Shown: positions 1 to 15,300, counted from the stretch's first letter. The stretch is DNA of 64,000 bases from Boswellia sacra (GCA_013180625.2 SNVD02012973.1:1-64000); one strand, 5' to 3'. Notes: generated by a model from the sequence alone, not told the origin. Numbers and translations are program-made.

Positions 1-333
1 TGCTATCATTAATAGGCAAGCATTGATTGAGACTATTCCATGGATGCATCTCAACGCTCATAATCTTACTCATTGACCATTAAATCGCAGTGATTTAGAA
101 AAATCGGAATAAGTGAAAAAAAAATTGAAAAATACTACCAGATTTATCAGCTAGTAAACTAGCTAATCTTGAAGATTCATCATGCAGATGGCATACCGAT
201 GTGTACCAACATGCAGTGGCCATGCTATACTATAGAAAGAGGTAGTAAATTAATCTTATGTCCGTTGAATTCCTTCTATAACTTAAAACAGCAAAATTCA
301 AAGACAATGGTTACGAGGACATTTGATAAGCAC
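1..333. other. Intronic or 3' sequence of the PUS3-like gene
   Basis: This follows the donor site after the exon ending at 334 (GAG then gtgctt on the minus strand). No further exon of the pseudouridine synthase C-terminus could be recognised in any minus-strand frame, so the remaining exons probably lie outside the window. Confidence 0.5.
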
Positions 334-3300
334 CTCATCTGATTCGAGTCCTTGGCCAATCATAAACAGTACAGCAACCATGCACCTGACCTGGTGCCAT
401 AGGAAAGCAGTACCTCGAATTTTAATAGCACAAAGTTGATTGCCTTCAAACCTGCAAGTAAAATTGGGTATTCTCAATTTTTTTGCTAACATTCAGTAAA
501 TCTAAAATAACTTTTTTCTTTTATTGAAGTTGTTGAGAGACGGAGAAATGAATTTAGGAGAAATATTTGATATATATTCCATCGTAAAGAAGTGTACATA
601 TATATAGTACAATAAGGAATCTAAAATAAATAAGAGAATCAAATATGTATCTAATGAGAACACAATCCTAAATTTCTATATAGAAATTTAACACTCCCTC
701 TCAAGTTGGAGTATAGATATTCTCGATGCCCAACTGGAACACATATGAAGAAAAACTCCTTTATGAACTGCCTTCATAAAAAGATCTCCAATTTGGTCTT
801 CCGACTTAACATAAGGAGTGATAATACAGCTTCACGAACAAAGTGACAATCTACTTCAATATGTTTAGCTCTTTCATGAAAAACTGGATTGCTACCAATA
901 TATGTTGCAGCCATATTATCACAAAACATTTTTGATGGCTTTTTGAAATCAATTCCAATCTCAATTAAGAAATTCTTGACCCACATAATCTCACATGTTG
1001 TATGAGCCATAGCACGATACTCTGCCTCTGCACTGGATCTCGCAACTACATTTTGCTTCTTGCTTCTCCAAGTCACTAGATTACCTCTCTAGAAAGTACA
1101 ATATCCACTCGTGGACTTCCTATCAGTTTTGGAACCAGCCCAATCAGCATCAGAATAGCCAACAATGTCCAACTCTTTACCTTATAAAGAATTCATTTAC
1201 CAATGGACTGTTTTAGATATCGTAGAATTTTACATATAGCCTCCCAATGGATCTTCTTCGGATTTTGCATATACTGACTAACTACTCCCACCGCAAAAGT
1301 AATATCAGATCTAGTGATAGTAAAATAAATCAACTTTCCCACAAGACTTCTATATCTTTTCTTATCTTCAAAATCTGGATTGCTGTCACCATCTAATATT
1401 ACATTAGGATCTATAGGGGTCTCTACTAGCTTAGACCCTAACACACCCTTCTCATCAAGTAAGTCATGCACATACTTTCTCTGAGATAAAATGATAGCTT
1501 CTCTACTCCTTAAAACTTCAATACGAAGAAAGTATCTAAGTTGCCCCAAGTCTTTTGTTTGAAAATGTGTCCTTGGTTGTCTTTTCACTTCTATGCCATT
1601 AGAATCACTCCCAATCACAATGATATCATTCACATAAACCACAAGTATAACAATACATGATCTTGTATGTTTAACAAACACTGAGTGATCAGATTGACAA
1701 CGGGAGAAGTTGATCGAAGCCAAAACTCCACTCAAATTTTCAAACCAGGCCCTAGGTGACTGCTTCAAACTATAAATACAAACAGAGTTGGTTAACTCCC
1801 CCTGAGCAACAAACCCAGGTGATTGCTCCATATAAACCTCCTCGTAAAAATCACCATACAAAAAGGCATTTTTGACATCTAGTTGGAAGAGGAGCCAGCC
1901 AAAGAACACGGCTAGGGAAATGAGAATGCGAATTGAATTGAGCCCAGCAACAGAAGACAAAGTCTCAACATAGTTAACACCATAAGTTTGAGTATATCTT
2001 TTAGCAACAAGACGGGCTTTTAAGCGTTCAATAGTACCCTCAGGATGATATTTGATAACAAAGACCCAACGACAACCAACCAATTCTTTACCTTCCGATA
2101 ATTTTTGTAACTCCCATGTACCACGATTATAGAGAGCTGACATCTCATCTTCCATAGTTTTCCTCTAGCCAGGATAAGCCAAAGCTTCTTGGTAATTTTT
2201 AGGAATAGAAACCACAGACAAACATAAAGCAAAAGAGCGAACAGACAATGATAAGGCATCAAAGAGACAAAATGAGAGATAGGATACCTCTGAGAATTTA
2301 TAGTACCTTTGCAAAGAGCAATAGGAAGATCAAGATCGAAATATTCATTTTTAGGAGTCGTCAGATCTTGAATAAAGGCAGACTCTTGAATGAGGGGCAA
2401 ATCAGTGAGCAGTAAATCATCTTGTTTAGCACTGGATTGATGTGGCCTTCACCGAGAATAAACTAGGAGTGGTGGAGTAGATGGACGCGGTAAAACTAAT
2501 ATCAGTATTGGAGGATCAACTAGACCAGTATCAAGTCTAGAACCACTAGATAGAAAATATGGTGTGGACTCAAAAAAGGTGACATCTGCACTTACAAAAG
2601 TTTTTCCCGAGCAAGGGTCAAAACATTTGTAATATTTCTGAATTCTAGAATACCCAAGAAAAATACATTTGGTGAGCTGAGAGGACAATTTATCAGAAAC
2701 CTTATGAAGATGGACAAAACAAACACAATCAAAAATACAAGGAAGAGAAAAAACAGGTTGATTAGGGAAAAAGATAGAGTACGGGGACTGAAATTGAAGA
2801 ACAGAAGAAGGAATCCGATTAATGGGGTAACATGCGGTAAGTAATGCTTTCCCCAAATATTTTGATAGGACTTTCATGTGAAATAATAGAGTTCGAGCCA
2901 CATCTAACAAATGTCTATTTTTTCGCTCAGCAACCCCATTCTGCTGAGGAGTGTAAGCACATGATGTTTGATATGAGATCCTATGAATGCGACAAAAAAA
3001 AATAATGAGGAAGAGGTATATCCTAAAGCATTATCAGAACGTAAAACTTTAATAGAAATACCAAACTGAATCTTTATTTCATTGTAAAACATTTAAAACA
3101 TATTAGGGACCACAGCTCGATCTTTTACCAGATACAATCAAGTAACTTTAAAATGATCATCCACAAACGATACAAAATATTTAAACCCATGACTGTTGGC
3201 TACCCGAAAAGAACCTCATACATCTGAGTGAACCAAATCAAACGGTTGGTCACTAATTTTATTGACTCGACTACGAAACGAAAAACGAGAATGTTTACCT

Positions 3301-6300
3301 AACTGACAAGACTCACATTCAATTTGAGTTGAACTAAAAAAACCCATATGTTGAAGTAATTTATTGGAATGGTGACCTAAACGATAATGCCATTATTCTA
3401 GAGAGACAGAAGAAGTAAGAGCTATATGAGAGGACGAAAGTGCTTCGAACAAGTGATAGACGCCATTATTTTCATGTTTGCCACCAATCATCTTCCTCGT
3501 ACCAAGATCCTGAAAAATACAATAGGATGGAAAAAACGTAACTGAGCAATTTAAATTCTTAGTTAACTGACTATCGAATAAAAAATTAAAAGGAACATTA
3601 GAAACATACAACATCGAAGACAAATACAAACTAGATGTACAAATGGTTTCAGACCCTTATACTTGAGTTTTAGAACCATCAACAAGAACAACTGATGGCT
3701 GTTTTTTAGAAGGGATAAATGAACTAAAAAAAGAATCATTACTAGTCATGTGAGAAGAAGTTCCAGAGTCTATAATCCAAGGATGTGGGTACGAAGAAGA
3801 AAATAAGGAAGTGGGCTTACCTGTTTGGACTAACGAAGTTGAAGGCTCATTGGCTGGTTGACTTTCAGACTTATGATCAGACTGCGCAAAAGGTGGGGCA
3901 TGAGAGTTAGACGAATTACCAAAGGAAAGACGCTCCTTAAACTTTGATTTGCCCATTCAGGTTTTCCAAATTTACCCTAACACTTTTCTGAAGGATGATT
4001 AAGCCGACTACAATGGGAACAAGGAACACTTCCATCTCGTCCTCTAACACGCCCTCTATTCCGACCAGAAAAAGATCCTCTGCCTCGACTACCAGACACA
4101 ACTAAAGCAAAAGCTTCCTGATTATTTTGAGAGGTAGGTAACCGTTGGAATCGAGTATATACCGTTTTAAGACTTGGGAGATCTTTTTCTGTCAAGATAC
4201 TATTCTTAGCACTTTCATAGACAGGATTTAAGCTAAACAAGAGCTTGACAACAAATAATTTTTTGCGTTGTTTCTGTAATGCCTCAACATCAGTAGTAAC
4301 AAGATGATAAGAGTTAAGCTCACCCATTAATCCTTCGATTACTCCTAAATATTCACTTAACGTTCTATCACCTTGCTGACCAGAAAATAAAGTAGAGTAA
4401 ACATAAAAAATGTGAGAAACATTTTGAGATCCGCCAAACCTGTCTTGAAGTGAAGTCCACAACTCTTTAGTAGTATCAACCGACATCATAATTGCTGCAA
4501 GTGACGGCTCCATACTGTTCCACAACCATGCAGTAATCAAATTGTCTCCCTTAATCCATTTAGCATACTCCTTTGAATCAGATGATGAAGAATCTTGTGT
4601 AAGATAATTATGTTTCCCTTGGCCAATCAAATATTTGGTGACTACTTTCGCCCATAACTTATAATTTGAGTCATTCAATTTTACAGCTGTGATGAAACCA
4701 ATAACTTTAGGAGGATTAGAGGACGATTGAGAAGCCATGGAAACCCCAAACACAATTTATCTTCCACACGGAGACACCACACGGAAAAAAATTTCAAGAA
4801 AAAATCTGAAAATACCAAATAACACCACACGATTGGCTATTAATACTCATACAGGGACGTAGTGGTCATAAAAACATAGTTGGGACATGAAACACCAATT
4901 TCCGATCAGATTCAGATGAGACAGCAGTTTTTCGACGACCAAAAAATTTTTCCAACAGATTGTTCTTTTTAACACCAACAGAGAGGTTTTGTTCACCGGC
5001 GACCTTAATGAAGTTGTTTCCGACCATATTCGAGCACTGCAGCAAAATTTCTGGTGATCGAAAAATTTTTCCAGTAGACTATTCCGGCAAAGGCAAAAGG
5101 GTTTTGTTCGCCGGTGACCAGCGATCTTAGAGGAGCGGGCGGTGACAGTCATCGCTGACCAAAGGTGGGTGATCTCTTTTTAGACAGACAACGGTTAGGG
5201 TTTGTAAATTTTTTTTTTTTAAATCAAAAAAGAGAATGAAAGGAGGATTTTGATTCTGCTCTGATACCATGTTGAGAGAGAGGGAGAAACGAAATTAGGA
5301 GAAATATTTTATGTATATTCCATTGTAAAGAGGTTTACATATATATACTACAATAAGGAATCTAAAATAAGAAAGAGAGTCAAATATGTATCTAATGAGA
5401 ACACAATCCTAAATTTCTATATAGAGATTTAATAGAAGTTAACAAAAATATATAAATAGTATATCTCATTATAAGTGGTGGTCAATAAACCAGGCAGTTG
5501 CTGTGAAATTTATGTCAAGGATACATCAACATACCCTGTTCATACAGAAGCATGTTCAGTTGTAGGTTAGAATTAGGACTGTAACCCAGGTGATTTTGAG
5601 AAGTAAAATGCCAACCTCATATCACAAGAAACTCACTTTCATAGAGAATATAATATTGAAAAAATTGGGTCAGAGATATTTTTACCCATGCCAACCTCAT
5701 ATCACAAGGAGAAATTTCAAATGAGGTGACACCCCGCCTATAGTTGTGTACATTTACTGCATCCATCTTACAGAAATTTCTGAAGTCATGTTCCCCGACA
5801 AATTTCTTCCCCGCATTCTCCATTGCCTGGTGAAACATGAGACATAGATGAAAGTGTTATTAAAACTGTTATATTCCCATCAAGAAGCACAGAACTAAAT
5901 TCACTGAAGGCCACAAACCTGTAAGGAAAAAAAAAAAGCATTACATACCGAGAGATTGAGATTTTCTCTCCAAAAAAAGTACTTATATTCTCTAATTAAA
6001 CAGCTAAACCTGCACTTATTGAAAATGAAACAGATTAAGCTAAAACATATAAAGACAATATAGTGACCAGCAAAGAAACTACCAAATTCAACTATAATGA
6101 TATTTAAATTATAAAGGAAAAAGTTTGTCTTTGAAATATCCCATTCAAACATGAAGTTGTTATTCAATCAGCATCAAGAACTTTAGAATGTGGAGAGTAA
6201 CCTTGCACTGAAATCAATTGGAACTGGACACCAGCCCGTAATTCGAATATCATTTGGAAGAACTTGATTAAGTACTCTCACATAATCAATTTCCCCTTCT

Positions 6301-9300
6301 GAGACCAAAAACATTGGGTTAGTTAAAGATGGAAGACATAGATTCAATAATATTTAAAATAAGTAAACGACCACTATAGCACTGTCAGCGATTATATATG
6401 TCTCCAGAATAAATAGGCAAACAAATTTGTTTACGCAAAGAACAACATAGAGATTGCGGTAATTAGTTCTGTTTACCATATTTCTTTATTTCCAATTTCT
6501 AGTATTTATTTCCCAGTTTCCTTTCCTTGTTTCAGTATATATACTTACTTTTTATTTGGTAGATTTCAACTCTTGTTATTTCCTAGTTGAAGTTTACTTC
6601 ATTTTCTACTTGGGCCCTTGGCACTAAAGATAACAGCCTTAATTTATTTTTTATTTTTTTCTCCTCCGAAGACTTGCAAATCATGGACTATTGGGAAATA
6701 AAAATTGATTTCTGCGCTCAAGTACATTTGATTTTTCTCTCCTTCCTATCTTATAAATTTCTCCATATTCTCTCTTGCATTTACTGTGTTGAGCAGCACG
6801 GAACACAATCTGATTGACAAGTTTGAGAATAATCAGGTAATTTACAGGATGTGAGAACACCGAGAAGCCATAAGGAGAAATACAGTGTCACTTGTCACTT
6901 CTTTGGCCAAGTTGCATTGGTTGACTTCAATTAAAAAATACTGCTACTATTATAAGAAGCAAAATCACTTGATGAAACATCTAAAACTAAGAGTGATGTC
7001 AACCATGATAAACAAGCTTGAAGTTGCAGGTCACAATTTGAGTGATGAACGACAGGTTTAGGCAGTCATACAATACGAACGACAGAAAAGTTAAAACAAT
7101 TTTTTTGCCTGTTTTTACATTTACTTTTTGAGATTTTCCTTTTTCTCAATTTCCTATCCCTATTTCTTATGAAAACCAACCCCAAGTATCACCATTTCAT
7201 TATAAGAGCCTAGCCTAACCTTGTGGCAGATTTACGTAACTCTTCCAGGGTTACAAGACCATAAGTAGGCAGTAAAACTTCACCAAAGAATGCTACACTC
7301 AACCTTATAACTGATAATCATTGGCAGAAAAGTTTATGAGCTACTAAGCTAAATCTTAATTCAACTATTCAAAAAACACTTACCTAATTATCACTATTCA
7401 TAGGATCTCGGGCTCTAATGAAAAATGATACTTAGGAAGAGTTTAACAAAAATTATGTTTACAATATTAAAAATATTTAATAAAATCTAGCATAGTTTCC
7501 TCTGTTTTTTACACATATCACAATCTGAAATTTATTTTAAACACTTCTAATATTCACAATATCAAGCAAACTACTTATGAAAATCCCTATTTCAAATCCA
7601 ACACAACCACAACAATTTTTTTTTTATCAGATACTGCAGTTTAACTTATTTGAACATAACACCAAAAAATATAAATATGTATATATATGAACAAAATGCC
7701 AAGATATGACTACAGCCATGTGTCTAAGTCTATGCACAAGGAGATGCTCAGCAAAAATTCAACAACAACCTATGTGGGAGAAAAAAAAAAAAGAAAAGTA
7801 GAAAAACGCCTAGTGAGTGAAAACTTTTTAGTAAATTCATAAATATTTTAAAATTATATAAAACATAATAAATTTCATGAGTTTTTTTAATAAAAATAAA
7901 CTTATTTAATAATTAGTTATTGTCAATTGAAATATTATAAGAAAAATAATAATAATACTCTTAACTCAAGAATAAATTCATATTTCAGTTAATTAAAAAA
8001 AAAATTCTAATAAAATCAACATCAAATAAGTACTCACAGAAAATCTGTCACATCTGGTGAACATATCACACATAAGCAGGAGAGAACAATCTCATATCAT
8101 GTCTGACAAATACTCATCACCCAGGCAAAATCACATATACCATACAGATGCGTAAATCAATCCACATACCACGGGGAGGGGAAATCTATCAATCCTAGCA
8201 GAAAACACGCCCAGGCAGAAGGAGACGAGCCAACAACAACGAGGAAAGGTACCTACTTTTGTCCAAAACAACTAATACTTAATTCAATAATGCATAATAA
8301 TTCTAACATCATAAAATTTTTTCCTTAATTTATTAAATTTATTTAAAAATTAATAAATCATTTCATTCTTCATTCTTTATAATTTTCCATATACGTTTGC
8401 TCAAAATAAAGTAATTGAATTTTCTTCTATTTGATGTAAACAATCATCATATAAATAAATTTTATTTCTTAAATTAAACAATAAATTAACTTTGTTTTTT
8501 AATAAAAAACATAATTATAGAGAATTTACTTTAAAATAATTCAATTTTAAATAAAACTTCCACTCATAAAACTGAGGATCGGTCTTGATTAGCTCCAGGT
8601 TCTGCTAACTGATCTGCAATTAAATTTCTCCATATAATAACAGAATTTAAAATTTCTATTATATACCATAATTTAAGAATTAATAATTAAAAGTAAAGAA
8701 AACTTAAAATTCATATAAATAAAACACAACCATGAACCCGATCACACAACATACACTTACTCCTCTGTATTTTTCCTTCCCCTTATTTTTTTTTTCTCCT
8801 TTTTGCCTTCTCTATTAAATCAGGCTTGACTTTCCTTCTCCTTTTTCCAAGTAACAAACCACAAACGCTCTTTACCTTTCGTTCAAAACTTTTCGCTTAC
8901 AATAACACTCCATCTCTTTTTTCAATTGATTTTTTCTTTAGTTTTAGAACATTCTCCAACATAACTCTCAATTTTCCTCTCTTCAAGCATAAGAAGATAT
9001 GTATTTCAGTCTCTCGGTTTTTCACTCTTCCTACTTCTCCAGAAAGTACTTATCATTTAATTTCAAACAAATGAAAAAATCAAACATTAAATTATTAAAT
9101 TTAATAACCTTGAATAATTACTCTTTATTTCTTGTCTCCACTTAAACAAAAACTAATACATTTGTCTTCCACTTACTAAGGCTAGTCACACGAATCACTC
9201 CTCCTTTCCTTTGAAAAATAAAAATAAAATTTATTTGTCATTTATACATACAACTAATGGACCAGGCTTAAAAAAATTTGATTCAAACTCAAACAAATAA

Positions 9301-12300
9301 TTAGACAAGACAAATTTATCAAATAAAAAAAATTAACCCAACGAAAAATTAGCCCATAGTCATTACATTCCTCTCCCCCTAAAAGATTACATCCTCGAAA
9401 TTTACATACCAGATTGGAACAAATGGAGATATTGAGTGTGCATATCATTCTTAAGTTCTTACGTTCCTTCCTCTTCTGCATGATTTTTTATAAAATTTTA
9501 ATAAAAAGAATAATCCTTCTACATAGTACTTGCTGCTTCCAATCAATAATCTAAATAGGTTTTTCCTTATAAGCCAAATTATCTTCCAACTGGACTGACT
9601 ACTCATTTAAAATATGAGACGGATCGGAAACTTACTTCACATTAAAACATGAAAAATATTATGAATTTTGGATAGCTCTGGTGGAAAAGCTAAATGGTCT
9701 GCTACAGCACCCACTCTTTCAATGAGCTCATACAGACAAATGTAACGTGGACTTAATTTTTCACGTTTCTCAAATCGTAGTATACCCTTCCATGGTGAAA
9801 CCCAAAGGAATACCTAATCATCCACCTGAAACTCAAGTTCCCTTCTACGTTTGTCTGCATAACTCTTCTGCCTATCCTGAGCTACTTTCAATTCATATGG
9901 AATAACATTGATCTTGTCATTTGTTTCTTGGGTAAATTCCGGACCCGGTAACTTTCTTTCACCCACTTCAGTCCAACATATTATGGTTTCACTTTCTTCT
10001 ATGCAACGCCTCATACGGTGCCATCTCAACACTATTGATAACTATTATTATAAGTAAATTCCATTACTGACAAACACAAATCCCAACTATCTTTAATTTC
10101 TATTGCACAACCCGTAGCATACCCTTCGAAATCAGAATGGTTCTTTCTGACTGACCATCGGTTTGAGGATGAAAAGCTATACTAAAATTCAATTTTGTAC
10201 CCAGAGCTTTTTGTAAACTAGGCCAAAGTTAGATGTAAAACGAGGGTCTCTATCCGATACTACAAAAACTGGCCCTCCATGGAGACGAACTATCTCACCA
10301 ACATAAATACTGACAAGTAAAAAGTGGGCAAACTTAGTAAGTTGATCTACAATTACCCACACACCATCATTTCCATTCCTTGTACGAGGAAGCCCAGTAA
10401 CAAAATTCATGAAGTCTTTCATGTTTCAATGCTTTGTAAATATGTTTCCGATTTGTCTCATGTTTTAAATGAGCAACTAGTCGTTAAAAATAAAATTTAA
10501 CTTACGAGAAAAAGCCTATTAGAATCACTGATTAGAAGTAGCAAGTACTACATAGAAGGATTATTCCTTTTGTTAAAGTTTCATGAAAAATTCATGCATA
10601 AAAGTAAGCAACATGGGAGCTTGAGGATGTTATGCGCACTCCCACATTTGTTTTCAATCTGGGAAATAAACTTTTGAGGACGAATTTTTTATAAGGGGGG
10701 GAATGTAATGAACTTGGACTAATTTGGCTTTAGCTTAATATTTTTATTTGATGAACTTGTTTTGGGCTAAATTGTTGTTTAAGTTTGGATAAAATATTTT
10801 TAAGTCCAGCCCATTAGTTATATGTATAAAAAACAAATGAATTTTTTTTTATTTGCCATAGAAAATGATTCACGTGGCTAATAGATAAAACCCATGGGTT
10901 CTCACCTTTAAAAACTGGCTTGTGAAGGTAGGGAGTCTATAAGCTTATAAGTCATCCACTAAGCCTACACTTGGTTGATGTGGGATCGCAACACACCACT
11001 ATGCTTCCAACGCTAACGTTCACAATGGCCCACTTTGGCATTTCCACGTCACCCTCTATGGAATGTGGGCCCACACGTGAGGCTAGCTCAGATATCATTT
11101 GATACAAACCCATGGATAGAACTCACCCTTAAAAACTAGCTTGTAAGGAAAGGGAACCCATAGATTTACAAGCCATCCACTAAGTCTATACTTAGTCGAT
11201 TTGGGATCCTAAAACTAGCCTTAGTAAGTGGGAAACAAGATGCATTAGTTTTTGTTTAAATGCGAGACAAGGAAATAAAAGGTAATCATTCAAGATTATT
11301 AAATTTAATATTTTTGTGTTTTATTTTTTTCATTTGTTTGAGATTAAATGAGAAGTGCTCGCTAGAGAAGTAAGAAGAGTGAAAAACAGAGAGACCAAAA
11401 TACATATCTTCTCGTATTAAAAAGCAGGAAGACCTAAAGTTATACTGGAGGATGTCCGAAAAATACAAACAAAGAATAAATCAATTGAAGACAAAAAGAT
11501 GGATAGTTCTTGTAACCGAAAAGTTTTAAAGGGAAGATAAAGAGGTTTTGTAGTTCATTACTTGACAATGAAAAAGAATAAGAAAAGTTAAGCCTGATTT
11601 AAGAGGGAAGATAGAAAGGAGAAAAAAACAAAAGAAAATTAAAAAGAAGAAAAAAAGAGAGTAAATGCATGTTGTGTAACCGGGTCCATGATTATGTTTT
11701 ATTTATATAGATTTTAAATTCTCTTTATTTTGTATTATTAATTCTTAAATTATTGTATCTAATACAATATTTAAATTATGTTATTATAGAGAGATTCAAT
11801 TGGAGATCAGTTAGCAGACCCTAGAGTTAATCAAGACTTATCTCTAATTTTGCGAGTGAAAGTTTTATTTAAAATTAAATTATTTTAAAGTAAATTCTCT
11901 ATAATTATGTATTTTATGTTTTAATAAAACATACTTAATTTATTGATGAACTTAAGAAATAGACTTTATTTATATGATGATTGACTGCATCAAATAGAAG
12001 AAAATTAAGTTACTTTATTTTGAGTCAAGTATATGAAAAATTATGAATTTATGAAGAATTATATGATATACTAATTTTCGAATAAATTTCAAAAAATTAT
12101 GGGAAAATTTATAGTTAGGATTATTATTCATCGTTGAGTTCAGTAAAAGTAGTTGTTTTAGAGAAAAGTAACTATCATATAAGTGTCTTTCCCCATTTTC
12201 ATTAGCTCGTCCGCCTCTATCTAGGCATGTGTTTCACCATGTATGGCAGATTTTAATCTCCCCGTGGTATATGGATTAATTCTACGCATGCTATGGTATA

Positions 12301-15300
12301 TATGATTTTACTTAAATAATAAGTATTTTGTCAAGCATGATCTGAGATGGTCCCCCTCTGCCTATATGTGATATGTCCATCAGGTATGGCAAATTTCCTG
12401 TAGATACTTATTTGGTGCAGATTTTGTTAAGAGATTTTTTTTTATTTTGATTTATTGAAATATGGATTTGCTCGTAAGTTAAAGCATTATTATTATTCTC
12501 CTTATGATCTTTCAATTGACAATAATTAATTATTTAGTTTATTTTCATATTAACTACTCATGAAATTATTACGTTTTACATAATTCTAAAACGTTTATGA
12601 TTTACTAAAAAGTTTCTAGTCATTGGGCGTTTTGCTCACCCTTTTCCTACTTTTCCTTTATCATCTTCAACCCCAACCCACCCACCCACCCACCCCCCAA
12701 AAAAAAATAAAAAATAAAAAAACCCAGAGGTTGTTGCTAGATTGGTGTTGAGCATTTCCTTGTGCTTAAATTAGCCATGCAACTATAGTCACATCTTGGC
12801 CTTTTGTTCATACATATATATTTATATTTTATAATGTTATGTTAAAAAAAGTCAAACTGAAGTATCTCACACATTTAAGTGTTGTTATTGTGTTGGGTTT
12901 GAAATATTAGCAGTAGTTGGCTTGATGCTGTGAATATTATAAGTGTTTTAAATAAATTTCAGGTTGTGATATGTTTGAAAAACAGAGGAAACTATATTGG
13001 ATTTTATTAAATATTTTTGATATTGTATAAGAATTTAGTGTTATTGTAAACCTGATTTTTATTAGACTTTTCTTAATTATCATTCTTCAAGTTGGGTTGG
13101 GTCTTGTCTGTTTAGATATTCAGAAAAAACAGATTTATCAATGTTTGCTATATATTATTGCATGATTAAAGTTATCTTCCTCAGTATGCTATTCCCCACA
13201 TGTATGAAGTTGACTGGTAATGTGTTAGGACTCTCCCTTATACACAGAATGAATCACACACTAACACACCAGAAAATGAATTTTAAGAACAAGCAATGGA
13301 AAGTAGAGCAGGAAAAGGAATTTCTGTATCAATTTCTGTATTGAATCAAGTATGTAGCAGGCAGTTCGAGAGGCCTGCAAGCTCTCCCAAAGACTCAACA
13401 GTCTCACCAAAAATAACAAAATTCCCTTCCCTCTTCTCTTCTCTCACTCTATATATATTCCTAACCAACTCTCCAGCTGTAACTAACTCCCACAGCCCCC
13501 ACAATTTCCCGCACAGCATAACAGAAAAAACAACAGCAGCAAAGGAATAAACCCACTCCCCCTCTAATTAATTCAATTCACAATACTGCCCTTCTATATT
13601 CACTGCCTTTGTCTATCATTACCCCCCGCCCAACTTTCACCTTGTCCTCAAGGTGAAGAGTAGGAAATTGATAGGATCAGTTTGCACTCTTCTTCGCTGC
13701 TTCAGCAGCCTCTGCCTCTTTAGCTTTAAGTTCAGTTTCCTGCCCTTCCTTCTCCTCCATAAGCTTCACTAAATCTTCTTCCTGCCCTTCTTTCCCCAAT
13801 TCTCCCTTCACAAATTCTTGTAACTCCTCATCCATTTTAGTCCCATCATCATCCAAAACGATATCTATAATCTTAAGCATCTCATCCAATCTCCCAACTT
13901 CACTCAAAGCCTTCATCATAGACCTATAACTTTCATTATCCATCTTCAGCTCCTTTACAATTATATCTAAGAATGATTTTGCCTCGTCAATCTTCTCCAC
14001 TTTAACCAATTGATCAACCAATCTGTTATAAACTCCCAAGTTCGGTCTCAAACCTGCATCAATCATCTTCTGAAAATAAGCTGCCCCTTGTTTTCGAAAA
14101 ATTGAATGCACTTGAATCATCTTCAAACAGTAGGCAACCTTCCCCATTTGAATCAAATTCTGTTTTAGTTCATCCAGAATAGCATTTCGTTCCTCCAGCA
14201 ACTTCACTGTGAAAACAGTTGTAGAATTATGTCCATAGCGGACCAATGGTGGTGGTGTAGGGACCTTATTAGCAACCGCCTTGGACAGTTCGAGATCAAC
14301 CATTAGCTCCTCTGCATAGTCTTCTAAATCCACATCTCCATGAGTCCGAGAATAACTTCTCAAAGTCTCCCAAACCTCAGCTATAGGCTCGAAAGGCAAC
14401 TTCTCCCCAATATATTCTTTAGCTTCATAAATATGCCCAGATTTTCCAAGAACACCAATAAGCCTTGTGTAATGCTCAGTTCCGGGATTGATCCCAAACT
14501 CATTCTTCATAGACTCGAAATGTATACGGCCTTCTTCAATAACATCTGCAATACCACAAGCTGAGAAGATTGCAAGAAAAATCTCCTCATTCGGTTTCAA
14601 GCCCAATTCCCTCATCTGCTCACACAATTGCGAACCCCTTTCTCCCAATCTAGTATCTACATAACCATTTATTATTAATTGCCACAAATCCATCTTCCTA
14701 TTCGGCATGTGATCAAACACCCTCTGAGTATCAGTCATGCTCCCACACCTCCCATACGTTTCAATCACTTTATTCCATGTCAAATCTCCTCTAAACTTAG
14801 ATTGCAAAAAAAAATCATGAACCTTTTCCGCACTCTCTAATGATTTTCCAGTTCCACCCAGCTCAAACAATGTATAGAAACAATTAGCATCAACTTTACC
14901 TCTCTTATCCATCAACTCAATTGCTTGCTGAACCTTCCTTTCTTGACAAAACCGTGCCAAATATGCAACCGAGAGAGAAGGTGGTGCTGCAGAACCAACA
15001 GGAGGTTGATTCAGGTTGCTCTGTTGACCAAATGAGGCCCACTGGTTAGGTTTTCTGGCGTGAGAGTAGCCCTGATTCTGCTGATTGTTCCATTGATTGG
15101 AATTTCTGGGTTGCTGATTATTCTGGCTAGGAACATTTATCTGATTAGGATTTGTGGGTTGCTGGTAATTCTGAAAATTGTGGTTTCGATGCTGGTTAAC
15201 GATATAGTGCAGCTGCTGTTGAGGATTAATACCGGAATTCCCCTTTTGTTGGCCTTGCCGTTGCTGTTCAAGACTATTACCACTCCTCTGGGCCAATTCC

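Larger units (their letters stand above)
531..5434 (-). mobile_element. Degenerate Ty1/copia LTR retrotransposon in a PUS3 intron
   Basis: Two short direct LTRs (531-693 and 5270-5434) are flanked by the 5-bp target duplication gaagt (526-530 and 5435-5439). Just inside the right LTR, at 5258-5269, is a primer-binding site complementary to initiator tRNA-Met (TGGTATCAGAGC on the minus strand), so the right LTR is the 5' one. A polypurine tract (ttgagagggag, minus strand) abuts the left LTR. Gag, protease, integrase, reverse transcriptase and RNase H pieces follow in copia order. The element has the same sense as the host gene. The LTRs differ at roughly one position in ten, so the insertion is old. 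Confidence 0.93.
7419..13089. mobile_element. Ty3/gypsy remnant with LTRs in inverted orientation
   Basis: On the minus strand, integrase fragments (10422-9640) lead into a pol 3' end and then an LTR starting TGTAATG at 9367. On the plus strand, from about 10412, the same pol 3' end is repeated in reverse and leads into an LTR starting TGTAATG at 10704. Left arm (about 7419-9655) and right arm (about 10412-13089) are therefore an inverted repeat around a core of roughly 750 bp. Matching blocks can be followed along the whole arm length, for example 8600-8625 with 11800-11840 and 7700-7770 with 12740-12800. The flanks (ctctaa left, agttg right) do not form a target duplication, which fits rearrangement or two abutting elements. 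Confidence 0.82.

Noticed and set aside
4847..5152. 101-codon open frame in the copia leader
   Set aside because: No domain, lies between the primer site and gag, likely chance.
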